Position numbers and translations under genes: made by a program. A stretch of 64,000 nt of DNA from RHKX01 sp963745755. GTDB lineage: Bacteria; Actinomycetota; Thermoleophilia; Solirubrobacterales; 70-9. Location of the stretch: contig CAVUYP010000001.1 of the NCBI GenBank assembly GCA_963745755.1, positions 1,426,001 to 1,490,000 of the forward strand. Reading direction: 5' to 3'. Below, one piece after another: positions 17,444 through 29,307 of the stretch. The notes under the pieces were generated by a model, which saw nothing but the letters and a program-made list of their open reading frames with translations, made no database searches and was not told the origin of the DNA. How positions within the stretch are numbered: position 1 is the stretch's first letter; every line of letters begins with the position of its first letter.

Positions 17444-19123
17444 TCAGCGCGGCGGCGCGAGGGCGCAGACCCTGACGGTGCCGGTCGTGCGCGCGATCCA
17501 CGGGTCGGCGAGCTCGTCGTCGGGCAGCAGCACGATCGCCTTGCGCCCTTTCCGCAGCCCTCCGATCGGGACGTCGGCGACGTCGGCGAAGCGCCCGAGC
17601 TCCAGCTCCGCGCCCGGTTCGCCGCTGTCGCGGGTCAGCTCGACGACGTTGCCGCCGGGGCTGAGCTCGAAGCTCGTGTAGCCGTCCGCGGCCGGGCGGC
17701 GCAACGAGCATCCCTGTGGCCGCAGGCCACCGTCGGCCGGCAGTGGCACGACGGCGGTGCCGAGGCCGCGGATCAGCACGAAGTCGGCGCCGCTGCGGAC
17801 CTCGTCGGGCTCGCCGCGAAGCTCGTCGATGCTGAGGCCGAGCGGGCCGACGTCGCGCTCGAAGGAGCCGATCGCCGCCACCGGCGAGGGGACGTGCTCC
17901 GACGCCGGCGGCCCGAGCTTCCGCACCTGCAGCCGCGGATCGACGTTGTCTCCCTCGATCCCGAGCACCGCGATCTGCGCGCGGACGGCCGTCGCGTCCT
18001 CCTCGAAGCCGGGGATCTCGTAGATCAGCAGCGCGAAGTTGCCGGCGAGGCAGATCGCGAAGACGGCGCCGATCGCGCGGATCCCCCGCTGCGACGGGCG
18101 GCGGTCGCGAAACACCTCGGCGGCGATCAGGGTCAGCATGATCGCGCCGAAGAACAGGTACCGGGGCGTGGTCGGCTCGCGGCCGACGCCATCGGCGAGC
18201 CCGACCCCCGCCCAGAAGGCGACGATCGTGACCAGGTAGGCCCAGGTCCAGGCGCTCGCCCGCCGAGCGGCGATGTGGACGGCAAGCAGCAGCGCCGCCG
18301 CCAGGCCGACCAGGTCGAAACCGATCCGCAGCGCCAGCGCCAGCCCGTCTGACTTGCCGCCGAGGTTCGGCGGGATCCCGAAGATCCCCTCGATCGCCGC
18401 GCCGAGCGACTTGAGCAGGTAGACGGGGACCCCCGGCAGGTTCGCGGCGGAGGCGATGCTCTGGTCGAATTGCCGCGCCCACAGCCACCAGGCGAACCAC
18501 AGAGCCAGGGGAACGAGCGCGACCCAGAGCTCGCGCCGCCGGCCGCGGTCGAGCGCGTAGTAGACGGCGACGCCGATCGCGACGATCGTCCCGAACGTAT
18601 GCGAGAGAATCGAGAGCGAGAGCAGCACCATCGCCAGGACGTCGCCGCGCAGGCTCCTCATCTCGACGGCCGCGAGGGCGCCGAGCCCGAGGGCGATCGA
18701 CAGCGTGAACGGAATCCCCAGCGGCGAGATGAACATGTCCTGGGCGGAGCCGTAGAACAGCAGCACGATCGCCGGCAGCACCGCCAGCCCGGGGCCGAGC
18801 CGGCGGCGGACGAGGACGAACAGCAGCACCGCGTTCGCCTGCAGGCAGAGCACCGCGAGGATCCGGAACGGCAGGTAGCTGGAGCCGAACAGCCGCGGCA
18901 GCCCCTCATAGATGACCCGCGTCGTCGCGAGCAGGTGACTGCCGTGCGGGGTCAGCATGTGCGCGGGCGCGAAGTCGTCCCGGAAGGTCAGCCAATCGAG
19001 CTCGTCGCTCCAGAACGTCAGCTGCCGGTTGGCATAGAGAATCGTCGCGGCGGAGATCGCCATCGCGATCAGCAGAGCGATGCGGGCGAGCCGCTCGCCG
19101 CGCTCGGAATGTCCCGATGGCAT
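17444..19123 (-). CDS. Polytopic membrane protein, GT-C glycosyltransferase-like
   Basis: A 559-residue protein with about ten hydrophobic helices in the first 370 residues and a 180-residue extracytoplasmic C-terminal domain. TFWSDELDWLTFRDDF after the first helix has the acidic DE/D pattern of GT-C mannosyltransferase-like enzymes. No family can be named with certainty. It is divergent from the DUF3159 gene (26 bp between starts). It may modify cell-surface glycans with lipid-linked sugars (inference). Confidence 0.6.
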   Translation of the reverse strand: MPSGHSERGERLARIALLIAMAISAATILYANRQLTFWSDELDWLTFRDDFAPAHMLTPHGSHLLATTRVIYEGLPRLFGSSYLPFRILAVLCLQANAVLLFVLVRRRLGPGLAVLPAIVLLFYGSAQDMFISPLGIPFTLSIALGLGALAAVEMRSLRGDVLAMVLLSLSILSHTFGTIVAIGVAVYYALDRGRRRELWVALVPLALWFAWWLWARQFDQSIASAANLPGVPVYLLKSLGAAIEGIFGIPPNLGGKSDGLALALRIGFDLVGLAAALLLAVHIAARRASAWTWAYLVTIVAFWAGVGLADGVGREPTTPRYLFFGAIMLTLIAAEVFRDRRPSQRGIRAIGAVFAICLAGNFALLIYEIPGFEEDATAVRAQIAVLGIEGDNVDPRLQVRKLGPPASEHVPSPVAAIGSFERDVGPLGLSIDELRGEPDEVRSGADFVLIRGLGTAVVPLPADGGLRPQGCSLRRPAADGYTSFELSPGGNVVELTRDSGEPGAELELGRFADVADVPIGGLRKGRKAIVLLPDDELADPWIARTTGTVRVCALAPPR

Positions 19124-19149
19124 CGCGGGAACGCTAGCGTCATGCCCGC

Positions 19150-19821
19150 ATGAATCAGCAACCGGGATGGATCAGCCGCGCCACCGCGCCCGGAGGGGCC
19201 GGGCCGCCGTCGCTGCTGGCGACGGTCGGCGGCTGGCTCGGCATCGCCGAGGCGACGCTGCCGTTCATCGCGTTCACGATCGTCTGGGCGGCGACCGGGC
19301 GGGACATCCTCGTCGGCGGGATCGTCGCAGTGGCGATCAGCTCGGTGCTCGCCGTGGCCCGGCTGCTGCGTCGCCAAACGACCCAGTTCGCGCTCTCCGG
19401 CGTGATCGGCGTCGCCTTCGGCGCCTTCGTGGCGTCGCGGACCGGCAAGGCCGAGGACTTCTTCCTACCCGGCATCCTGATCAACGCCGCGTCGGCCACC
19501 GCCTACCTCGTCTCGATCATCGTCCGCCGGCCGCTGCTCGGACTGATCGTCTCGGCGGTGACCGGCGAGGGCCGCGCCTGGTACACCGATCCGGCCCGTC
19601 GCAGCGCCTACACGAAGGCGAGCTGGATATGGGTGGCGCTGTTCTGCTTCCGCCTGTCGATCCAGCTGCCTCTCTACCTGTCGGGGCTGGTCGGCCCGCT
19701 CGCGGTGGCCCGCGTCGTCACCGGCATTCCGCTGTTCGCGCTTGGGGTCTGGCTGTCCTACCTGCTGCTGCGCACCGCGCTGCCCGAACTGCAGGGACGG
19801 ACGGAACCGACCGCCCCTTGA
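19150..19821 (+). CDS. DUF3159 family membrane protein
   Basis: A 223-residue protein with five to six hydrophobic helices. LLATVGGWLGIAEATLPFIAFTIVWAATGRDI, then TGKAEDFFLPGILINAASATAYLVSIIVRRPLLGLIV, matches the actinobacterial family DUF3159, whose function is unknown. ATG 19150 precedes the conserved segment by about 20 residues, as usual. Confidence 0.85.
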   Translation: MNQQPGWISRATAPGGAGPPSLLATVGGWLGIAEATLPFIAFTIVWAATGRDILVGGIVAVAISSVLAVARLLRRQTTQFALSGVIGVAFGAFVASRTGKAEDFFLPGILINAASATAYLVSIIVRRPLLGLIVSAVTGEGRAWYTDPARRSAYTKASWIWVALFCFRLSIQLPLYLSGLVGPLAVARVVTGIPLFALGVWLSYLLLRTALPELQGRTEPTAP

Positions 19822-19842
19822 GCCCCGGCGTCGATCGGGCGA

Positions 19843-20325
19843 TCAGGCGGCCGTTCCGACCGCTGCCCGCATCCGTTCCCCGAGCAGCGCGGCATCGCCG
19901 GCGCCGATCGTCCTGAGCTGACCCTGAAAGGCCAGGTGCCAGTGGGCGGCCGGCCACTTCGCGATGTGGTCGAGCTCACCGAGCAGCGACTCGGCGGGGA
20001 CGAACTCGGTCTCGTCGAGGACGAGGACGGGCTCTGCCTCGACCCGCCACGGGTAGTCCTCGGGCGCCTTCTTCTTGCCCTGCGGCCAGATCGGCTCGCG
20101 GTCCTCGAACATCGGTGACAGCACCCGGGCGATCGCGCCGAAGGCCTGCACCCCGGTCACGTAGAAGACGACCAGGTCGTCGGGCTCGAACTGCTCGGCC
20201 TGGCGGACTCGGCGCTCCTTGAGGCCGATCACGTCGAATCCGCGCCCGACGTTGATCCGGAAGTTCTCGACCGAGCCGGTCAGGATCCAGGTCTTGGCGC
20301 CGGTTTCGGTCATCGGGGCGATCAT
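19843..20325 (-). CDS. EVE-domain (PUA/YTH-like) protein
   Basis: A 160-residue stand-alone EVE domain: KTWILTGSVENFRINVGRGFDVIGLKERR, QAEQFEPDDLVVFYVTGVQAFGAIARVLSPMFEDREPIWP, and a C-terminal HWHLAFQGQLRTIGAGDAALL. EVE domains form a PUA-fold pocket thought to read modified bases in DNA or RNA and often associate with restriction systems, but no restriction gene adjoins here. Two in-frame ATGs (20325 and 20313) are possible starts. Confidence 0.82.
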   Translation of the reverse strand: MIAPMTETGAKTWILTGSVENFRINVGRGFDVIGLKERRVRQAEQFEPDDLVVFYVTGVQAFGAIARVLSPMFEDREPIWPQGKKKAPEDYPWRVEAEPVLVLDETEFVPAESLLGELDHIAKWPAAHWHLAFQGQLRTIGAGDAALLGERMRAAVGTAA

Positions 20326-20445
20326 ATGAGGCGGCGCAAGACCGCGGGTCGGCGGTTGCTCCGCAACTCGCCGCCGTCCCGGTGGTTAAAGCAGGACACT
20401 AGGATTGTCGATCCCTACCCAGGCCCGAACTACTGGAGAGCCCGC

Positions 20446-21678
20446 TTGCACACCTTGCCGAAGACCGCCTCCCTCCCCCGCGCGATCCTGTTCGCCGCGG
20501 TCGCCGTGCTCGCCGCCGGGCTCGTCGCTCTCGCCGCGGCGCCGGCCGACGCCGCCGTCAAGCGCGGCCCCAAGGGCAGCGCCTTCTACAAGGGACCGAA
20601 GAAGGGAGCGAAGCAGCTGCCGAGCGGTCACGGGAAGCTGATCTGGCAGCGCCCGGCGACGAAGCTGGCACCGATCGCCGGCGCCAAGGTCAACAAGACG
20701 ATCCTCTACACCTCGAAGAGCCCGGCCGGCAAGAGGGTCGTGGTCTCGGGCTCGGTCAGCGTCCCGAAGGGGAAGCCGCCGAAGGGCGGCTGGCCGGTGG
20801 TCAGCTGGGCCCACGGCACGACCGGGACCGCCGACTCCTGCGCCCCGACCCGGATCCGGCCGAACAGCATCGTCGCCCCCTACGTCGCCTACGCCCACCC
20901 CCAGTTCGAGGACTGGATCGACGCCGGCTACGCGGTCGTCGCGACCGACTACCAGGGTCTCGGCACGCCCGGGCCGCATCCCTATCTGATCGGCAAGGCC
21001 GAGGGCCGCAGCGTCGTCGACATGGTCGCCGCAGCGCGCCAGCTGATCCCCAATCTCGGCAGGAAGTACCTGATCGCCGGCCACTCGCAGGGCGGCCAGT
21101 CGTCGCTGTTCGCCGCCGCCCTCGCCGACAGGTGGGCGCCGAAGCTGAAGCTGCGCGGCACCGTCGCCTACGCGCCCGCGTCCCACATCACCGAGCAGGC
21201 CAAGCTGCTGCCGGCGCTGACGAACCCGAGCGGACTCTCCGCCCTGGCGGCGCTGATCCTCAAGGGTGCCTCGACCGCCGGCGACCAGGTCAACGCCGGC
21301 CGGCTGCTCACGCCCGCGGCCAAGGCGCTCTACCCGCAGACCAATCAGGTCTGCCTGGCACAGCTCTCGCAGCCCGACAGCTACGGCGGCATCGCTCCCG
21401 CCGACCTGATCAAGAGCGGCGCCGACACGACCGACCTCTACACGGTCCTCGACGGCATGAACCCGGCGCTGAAGATCGGCCCGCCGGTGCTGATCGCGCA
21501 GGGCACCGCCGACACCACGGTCTTCCCGAGCTACACCGACGCCCTCAACGGCGAGCTGGTCGACCGCGGCGACAAGGTCGACTACCGGACCTACCCGGGC
21601 GTCAACCACGGAGCGATCGTCGCCGCCGCCGAGGACGACGCGCTCGACTTCTTCGAGCAGCGCCTGCCGAGCAGGTAG
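20446..21678 (+). CDS. Secreted LIP-type lipase
   Basis: A 410-residue protein. I chose TTG 20446 because GGAGAG (20435-20440) is a ribosome site 5 nt upstream and a clean signal peptide follows (LPRAILFAAVAVLAAGLVALAAAPADA). VVSWAHGTTGTADSC (oxyanion region with Cys), AGHSQGGQSSLFAA (nucleophile), a GTADTTVFPSYTDALN acid region and NHGAIVAAA (His) match secreted lipases of the LIP family. It acts outside the cell on esters or lipids. The 120-bp gap to the EVE gene should hold its promoter. Confidence 0.83.
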   Translation: MHTLPKTASLPRAILFAAVAVLAAGLVALAAAPADAAVKRGPKGSAFYKGPKKGAKQLPSGHGKLIWQRPATKLAPIAGAKVNKTILYTSKSPAGKRVVVSGSVSVPKGKPPKGGWPVVSWAHGTTGTADSCAPTRIRPNSIVAPYVAYAHPQFEDWIDAGYAVVATDYQGLGTPGPHPYLIGKAEGRSVVDMVAAARQLIPNLGRKYLIAGHSQGGQSSLFAAALADRWAPKLKLRGTVAYAPASHITEQAKLLPALTNPSGLSALAALILKGASTAGDQVNAGRLLTPAAKALYPQTNQVCLAQLSQPDSYGGIAPADLIKSGADTTDLYTVLDGMNPALKIGPPVLIAQGTADTTVFPSYTDALNGELVDRGDKVDYRTYPGVNHGAIVAAAEDDALDFFEQRLPSR

Positions 21679-21681
21679 GCG

Positions 21682-23140
21682 TCAGCCGGAGCCGTTGCGG
21701 CGCAGGAACCCGCGGATCCGGACCGCGCCCTTCGACTGCGGGTCGTAGAGCGAGTAGACGTGGCCGGCGTTGCGCCAGGCGAACAGCTTCGCGCCGGGGA
21801 ACTCGGCCGCCGCGGCCCTGCCCTCGGCCGGTGAGGTCACGTTGTCGAGCTCGCCGGCGATGACGAGCACCGGGATATCCGGCGCCGCGGCCGATTCGTC
21901 GGCGGGCGGCTCGTAGAGGCGACTGGGACGAGGCGCACCGAGACACTCGCGGTAGGAATAGTCGGCGGTGAGCGCGATCTCGGCCGGCGTGAACGGCGCG
22001 AACGCGTCCTCGGGGTAGGCATCGATCGCGGCGCCGAGCTGCTTGCGACGCTGCTCCCAGGAAGCGTCCTTGTCCCAGATCATCGGATAGTCGTTGCAGC
22101 TGATCGCCAGCTCCAGGCCGACCGAGTAGCCGCCCGGCTTGCCGAAGCTGACACGCCCCTCGCGGGTCAGCTCCTCATAGCGACTCTCGTCGCCCGCCAG
22201 GAACTGCGAGATCGCCTTGTCGATCCGCAGGTAGCCCTGCGGCGGCGCGAAGCCGGCGGCGCTGATCGCGTCGAGGAGCGGACCGATGCCGAGCTTGCGG
22301 TCGCGCAGCTCGGCGACGAAGCGGTCGAGCCTCCTGCCCGCGTCGCCCGAGCAGGACCGGGAGCGCTCGCAGGCGATCTCGAGCCCGCGGATCCCGGTCT
22401 TCCAGGTGCTCGGATACCACGGGCTCTCGCCGCGGACCGGATAGGCGCTGTCGAGGACCAGGGCCTCGAGCGTGTCGCCGTGCCGGAACGCATAGGACTG
22501 AGCGAGGTAGGTGCCATAGGAGTCGCCGTACATCTGCACCCGCTCGTAGCCGAGCGCGGCACGGACGTCGTTGATGTCGTCGGCGGCCGCGGCGGTCCGG
22601 TAGGAGTCGAACCGGGGGCCGAGCAGCTCGGCGCAGGCTGCGAGCCCGAAATCGTCGGTCGCCCGGCCGCTCTGCATGTCCGGACAGTCGATCGGCTTCG
22701 AGTGGCCGGTGCCGCGCTCGTCGACGAGGACGAGATCGCGATGGCGGAGCAGGCCGCCGAAGGTGTCGACGTAGCCCTGGGCGCTGCCGATCGATCCGTA
22801 TCCGGGTCCGCCCTCGACCGCGATGATCGCCCCCTGCGACGGCGACTTACGGTCGCTGCGGGGGCGGACCGCGAAGGCGATCGGGATCTCGCCGAGGGAC
22901 GGGTCGGCCCGCTCGAACGGCAAGTCGAGAGTTCCGCAGCGCAGCCCGCGCGGCGCGTTCTTGCCCGTGCAGGGCTCGAGGTCGGCCGGCGCGATGGGCG
23001 CCGCTGCGACCGCCGCCGCGGAGCGGTCGGAGTCGGCGCCTGTGGAGTCGCCGTCGTCGCTGCAGCCGGCGAGGAGGGCGGCGAGCGCGAGCGCGAGCAG
23101 CGGCCAGGACAGGCGCGAGGGGCGGCGGGGCGCCCGAAGC

Positions 23141-23160
<20 letters not shown>
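21682..23160 (-). CDS. TAP-like alpha/beta-hydrolase lipoprotein, paralog 2
   Basis: About 492 residues from GTG 23160, which overlaps the ABC-F gene end by 20 nt. A lipobox LLAGC follows a hydrophobic stretch. EGGPGYGSIGSA, GDSYGTYLAQSYAFRH (nucleophile Ser), GELDNVTSP and NAGHVYSLY give the catalytic triad. Blocks such as AYPVRGESPWYPS and CNDYPMIWDK are shared with the hydrolase at 4329-5747, so the two arose by duplication. The likely role is an extracytoplasmic aminopeptidase or esterase. Confidence 0.86.
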
Positions 23161-25054
<1,894 letters not shown>

Positions 25055-25106
25055 CGCCCCCTGAAGATACGGACCCGGCGACCGCCCGGGATGAGAGGCT
25101 GCCGGG

Positions 25107-25880
25107 GTGCTCGACGAGCGGTTCACGAAGTCCCTGCACGTGGAGACGCTGCGGCGATCGGCGCTGCATGCCGGATCCGACCCCGCCGTGCTCTTTCAGG
25201 CGTCGACGATCGGGGCGCTGCTCGACGGCGCCTACGACGGCGACGTCAGCTTCGCCGAGCTGGCCCGGCAGGGCGACCTCGGGCTCGGAACCCTGAACGC
25301 GCTCGACGGCGAGATGGTCGCCGTCGACGGCCGCTTCTACCGAGCCGACGTCGACGGCCGGGTCAACGAGATCGACCCCGGCGAGCGGACGCCGTTCGCG
25401 GTCGTCGTCCCGTTCGCGGCGCAGCGAAGCCGGTCGATCGCCGCCGCCTTGCAGGCGAAGGTGCTGGCGGCCCTCGACCGCGAGCGCCCGCCCGGAGAGG
25501 GGGCCGCGTCGATCCGGATCGACGGCCGCTTCCGATCGGTGACCGCGCGCTCGGTCCCTCGCCAGCGGCGACCATACCGGCCGCTCGCCGAGGTCGTCGC
25601 CGGTCAACACGTCTTCACGCTGGCAGACGTCGACGGCTCGATCGTCGGCTTCCGCTTCCCCGATCACAGCGACGGCGTCGAGGTCGACGGCTTCCATCTC
25701 CATTTCCTCAGCGCCGACCGCAGTCGTGGCGGACACGTCCTCGACTTCAGCTGCGAGCGCGGCCGCATCGCGATCGATCCGGCCACCGACCTCCACGTCG
25801 AGCTGCCCCCCGACGTCGATCTCGAGGGCCATCACCTCGACGCCACGGCCGCCGAGTCGCTGCGTCGGATCGAGGGCTGA
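25107..25880 (+). CDS. budA: Alpha-acetolactate decarboxylase
   Basis: A 257-residue protein with a GTG start. GLGTLNALDGEMVAVDGRFY, QRRPYRPLAEVVAGQHVF and VGFRFPDHSDGVEVDGFHLHFLSADRSRGGHVLDF contain the three zinc histidines and the Arg/Glu active-site residues of the family. It converts 2-acetolactate to acetoin and CO2. No acetolactate synthase or butanediol dehydrogenase gene is nearby, so it may serve overflow control of branched-chain amino acid synthesis instead of an acetoin operon. Confidence 0.9.
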   Translation: MLDERFTKSLHVETLRRSALHAGSDPAVLFQASTIGALLDGAYDGDVSFAELARQGDLGLGTLNALDGEMVAVDGRFYRADVDGRVNEIDPGERTPFAVVVPFAAQRSRSIAAALQAKVLAALDRERPPGEGAASIRIDGRFRSVTARSVPRQRRPYRPLAEVVAGQHVFTLADVDGSIVGFRFPDHSDGVEVDGFHLHFLSADRSRGGHVLDFSCERGRIAIDPATDLHVELPPDVDLEGHHLDATAAESLRRIEG

Positions 25881-25883
25881 GGC

Positions 25884-26985
25884 TCAGCTCGGCCGGCTGC
25901 GGACGGCGAGCAGCTTGTCGCCGACCTCGACAGTCTTGGCGCGCTCGTCGTCGAAGCGGAGCAGCTCGCCGCCGCGGAGCACGGCGACGATCGGGCCGTC
26001 GGACTCGAACGCCGGCGGTCTCGCCCGCCTGCCCCTCCTCGACCTCCTGCTGGACGATGTCGAGGCCGTGGCCGACCGAGAGCAGGTCCTCGAGCACGGC
26101 GGCGATGCCGGGAGCATGGGTCGCCATCCCCAGCATCCGCCCCGCCGTGCCCGACGAGATCACGACCGAGTCCGCCCCGCTCTGATGGAGCAGATGGACG
26201 TTCTCCTCCTCGCGGACCGACGCGACGATCGTCGCGTTCGGCGCCATCTCACGAGCGGTGAGGGCGACGAGGACGGCCGTGTCGTCGCGCTCGACGGCGA
26301 CGACGACCGACTCGGCGGCGCCGATCTCGGCCTCCTTGAGGACATGCTGGGAGGCGGCGTCCCCGGAAACGGCCGTGAAGCCGGCGGCGTTGGCGGCCGC
26401 CCGCGCGTCCCCGGACTTGTCGATGACGACGAGCTTCTCCGGCGGCACGCCCTGTCCGAGCAGGGTCGAGATCGCCGACCTGCCCTTGGTCCCGTATCCG
26501 CAGACGATCGTGTGGTCAGTCAAGCCCTTCCTCCATTTCGAGAGCCGGTAGGCGACCCTGGTGCGCTCAGCAAGTATCTCCAAGGTCGTGCCGACGAGGA
26601 CGATCAGAAACAGCACCCGGGCCGGGGTGACGAACAGCGTCGTCACGAGCCGGGCGCTGTCGGTGACCGGGCGGATGTCCCCGTAGCCGGTCGTGGTCAC
26701 GCTCACGGTCGAGTAGTAGAAGGCGTCGAGGACGCTGATCTCGCCGTCCTCGGGATCGACGTAGCCGTCGCGCTCGGCATAGGTGAGCATCGCCACCATC
26801 GTGATCAGCACCAGCGCCAGGATCAGGCGGCGGCCGATCCGGCCGAGCGGGCTCGCGACGTCGGTCGGCAGGTCGATCGGCGCACCGCCGCCGCCGACGG
26901 CGTGCTCGATCGAGCCGACCCTGCGGGCACGGTGAATAGACCGGTTGACACCGGCCGCCTCGGATCTGCGATCCGCCGCCTCCAC
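25884..26985 (-). pseudogene. TrkA-type potassium channel, +1 frameshift near the C-terminus
   Basis: Two transmembrane helices flank a pore with selectivity filter TTTGYGDI. An RCK/TrkA-N domain follows (HTIVCGYGTKGRSAI...VVIDKSGDARAAANAAGFTAVSGDA), then a TrkA-C domain. After VEEGQAGET the frame is lost; dropping the base at 26016 continues as PAFESDGPIVAVLRGGELLRFDDERAKTVEVGDKLLAVRSRPS and ends at 25884, 3 bp from the convergent budA stop. The unrepaired frame would run deep into budA. The last 43 residues form the normal TrkA-C end, so the frame switch is real in this sequence. GTG 26985 start uncertain. Confidence 0.82.
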
Positions 26986-27005
26986 CGGCAGTAGGCTATT
27001 GACCG

Positions 27006-27854
27006 ATGGGTCGGATGAAGCGCGGGTGGGCGCTGACGAAGAAGAGCTGGCGGGTCCTGACCGACAATCGGCAGCTGCTCCGCTTCCCCCTCTACGGCGG
27101 CGTGGCGACGATCCTGATGTCGATCATCGTGATCGGCCCCGGGCTCTATCTGATCGACGACGGCGAGATCGCTCCCGGGGCGCCGTTGGTCGTCGTCGGC
27201 CTCTACCTGCTGGCGCTGGTCGGGACCTTTTTCAGCGTCGGCCTGGCGGCCTGCGCGGACATGATCTTCCACGGCAAGGAGGCGAGGTTCGCGGACGGGA
27301 TCGCGGTCGCCCGCAGCCGGTTCGGGAAGATCGCCGGCTGGGCGCTGGTCTCGACGGTGATCGCCACCGTGATCGGCCTGCTCGAGGACAAGGGCGGCAT
27401 CGCCGGGGCGATCTTCGGCCGCCTCCTCCAGCTCGGCTGGTCGCTGATCACCTTCCTCGCGGTGCCTGTGATCGCCCTCGAGGGGACCGGTCCGTTCGAG
27501 ACCCTGAAGCGGTCGGCGGGCCTGTTCCGCCAGCGCTGGGGGGAGCAGATAACCGGCAACGTCGCGATCGGCGGCATCGTCTTCCTGATCGGGCTGATCC
27601 CGGCCGCGATCCTGATCGCGGCCGGCGTGGCCCTGTGGGCGTCGAGCGGGGTCGGCGGCGCGGCGCTGGTCGGCGTCGGCGTGATCATCCTTGCGATCGC
27701 GCTGCTGATCCAGTCGGCGTTGTCGGGCATCTTCGGCGTCGCGCTCTACCGCTACGCGCTCGAGGGCGAGACCGTCGGCGGCTTCACGTCGGCCGAGTTC
27801 GAGTCAGCCGTCCGCCGCAAGCGCGGCGCCGGCCCGAGCCCGACGACGATCTAG
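27006..27854 (+). CDS. DUF6159-like multi-helix membrane protein
   Basis: A 282-residue protein starting MGRMKRGWALTKKSWRVLTDNRQLLRFPL, followed by six hydrophobic helices and a short charged tail. That start and the EGTGPFETLKRSAGLFRQRWGEQITGN segment are typical of DUF6159 membrane proteins of unknown function. It starts 21 bp from the divergent K+ channel gene. Confidence 0.72.
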   Translation: MGRMKRGWALTKKSWRVLTDNRQLLRFPLYGGVATILMSIIVIGPGLYLIDDGEIAPGAPLVVVGLYLLALVGTFFSVGLAACADMIFHGKEARFADGIAVARSRFGKIAGWALVSTVIATVIGLLEDKGGIAGAIFGRLLQLGWSLITFLAVPVIALEGTGPFETLKRSAGLFRQRWGEQITGNVAIGGIVFLIGLIPAAILIAAGVALWASSGVGGAALVGVGVIILAIALLIQSALSGIFGVALYRYALEGETVGGFTSAEFESAVRRKRGAGPSPTTI

Positions 27855-27867
27855 GCGGCTCGCCGGG

Positions 27868-28734
27868 TCACTCGCCGGTGCCGGAGTTCGCCTCGGCATC
27901 GTCGCCGGCGACGATGCCGGCCTCGCGGGTCGCGGCGCTGCGGGGCACGATCACGACCGGGCAGGGCGACGTGCGCAGGACCTCGCGCGAGACGCCGCCG
28001 AGCAGGACGGTCCGGACCGGACCGTAGTCACGCGAGCCGAGGACGAGCAGGTCGAGCTCGACCCCCTGGTCGGCGAGGGCCGGGGCCGCATCGCCACGGA
28101 GCAGCTTCGCCTCGGTCTCGACCCCCCCGCAGCGGCCGGCGGCCACGGCGAGCTCCTCCTCGATCTCGGCCCGTGCGCCGGCGTCGTCGGGGGCGACGCC
28201 GATCAGCCGCAGCGAGGAGTCCGATCCGCGGGCGAGGTCGGCGGCGAGCTCAAGGGCGATCCGCGACTCCTCACCGCCGTCGTAGCCGACTCCGATCACC
28301 CCGAGGCTCGGATGGATGCCGCCCGCATAGCCCTTCGGAGCGATCGCAATCGCGCAGGGGGCGCCACCGAGCAGCCGCTCGCCGACGCTGCCGGCGAGGA
28401 CGCGCCCCACCTGACCGCGATGGGTGGACCCGAGCACGATCAGGTCGGCGTCGTCGCTCTCGGCGACCTGCTGCAGGGCGGCCGGCGCCGAGTCGCTCGC
28501 CGTCCGGCGGCCGAAGTCGCGGTGACCGAGGAACTCGACCGCCCGGCGGGCCATCTCGGCGAAGTAGTTCTGCTGGTACTCCCAGTACCCGCCGGCATCG
28601 CCGATCGGCGGCGCGTTCTCGTCGACGACGGCGAGCAGCAGCTCCCCGCCGGTTGCGGTCCGGATCCGCTCGGCCAGCTGCAGCGCGTCATAGGCCTCCT
28701 CGGTCCCGTCGAAGCCGACGACGATCCCACTCAT
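27868..28734 (-). CDS. Tandem universal stress protein
   Basis: A 288-residue protein with two USP domains. Domain 1 (MSGIVVGFDGTEEAYDAL... VLGSTHRGQVGRVLAGSVGERLL) carries the ATP-binding GxxG-9x-G(S/T) signature. Domain 2 (VIGVGYDGGEESRIALELA... VLGSRDYGPVRTVLLGGVSREVL...SPCPVVIVPR) carries the same. It is cytoplasmic and probably ATP-binding and stress-induced. ATG 28734 is 2 nt after the upstream single-domain USP stop, so the two form an operon. Confidence 0.9.
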   Translation of the reverse strand: MSGIVVGFDGTEEAYDALQLAERIRTATGGELLLAVVDENAPPIGDAGGYWEYQQNYFAEMARRAVEFLGHRDFGRRTASDSAPAALQQVAESDDADLIVLGSTHRGQVGRVLAGSVGERLLGGAPCAIAIAPKGYAGGIHPSLGVIGVGYDGGEESRIALELAADLARGSDSSLRLIGVAPDDAGARAEIEEELAVAAGRCGGVETEAKLLRGDAAPALADQGVELDLLVLGSRDYGPVRTVLLGGVSREVLRTSPCPVVIVPRSAATREAGIVAGDDAEANSGTGE

Positions 28735-28736
28735 CG

Positions 28737-29171
28737 TCAGACCTGCGAACGCGGCGCCGGCACGCAGAGGACCGGGCAGGAGACGAGATGGAGCAGCTTC
28801 TGGGTGACGCTGCCGAGGATCGCGCCGCCGAGCGCCGAGCGCCCTCGGGTGCCGACGACGACGAGATCGGCGCCGACCTCCTCGGCGACGTCGGCGATCG
28901 ACCGGGCCGGGCCGCCGAGGATGATCGCCTCCATGCGAACCTCGGCGTCGATGCCTTCCTCGCGAAGTTCGGCCGCGCGCTTCTCGATCGCCTCCTTGAG
29001 CTCCGGCTCGTCGGCGTGCAGCGGCGCCATGTCGCCCTTCGCGGCGATCCGCTCGACCACGTGACAGAGCACCAGCGAAGCACCGTCGCGCTTCGCGATT
29101 TCGGCCGCGGCGGCGAGCGCCCGGTCGGACCAATCAGAGCCGTCGACCCCTACCACGATCTTGCTCGACAT
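28737..29171 (-). CDS. Universal stress protein (single domain)
   Basis: A 144-residue protein: SKIVVGVDGSDWSDRALAAAAEIAKRDGASLVLCHVVE, then VVVGTRGRSALGGAILGSVTQKLLHLVSCPVLCVP, the complete nucleotide-binding signature. It is the first gene of a USP pair. The 136-bp region upstream (29172-29307) should contain its promoter; I see no clear operator there. Confidence 0.9.
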   Translation of the reverse strand: MSSKIVVGVDGSDWSDRALAAAAEIAKRDGASLVLCHVVERIAAKGDMAPLHADEPELKEAIEKRAAELREEGIDAEVRMEAIILGGPARSIADVAEEVGADLVVVGTRGRSALGGAILGSVTQKLLHLVSCPVLCVPAPRSQV

Positions 29172-29307
29172 CTGCGTTCTTCCTCTCGTTGGACCCGTCG
29201 ATGTTGCCGCCGCCCGGGCGGCCGAGCATCAGGACCCGTCGCGCAACCGTCGCGGTAGGCGCCCCATCACGCCATCCGTAGAGACTACGGGCGAACTCGC
29301 GCCGCGG

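Noticed and set aside
25747..26985. A K+ channel ending inside budA at 25747
   Set aside because: The C-terminal 90 residues of that frame are basic nonsense; the proper TrkA-C end lies in the next frame and stops at 25884.
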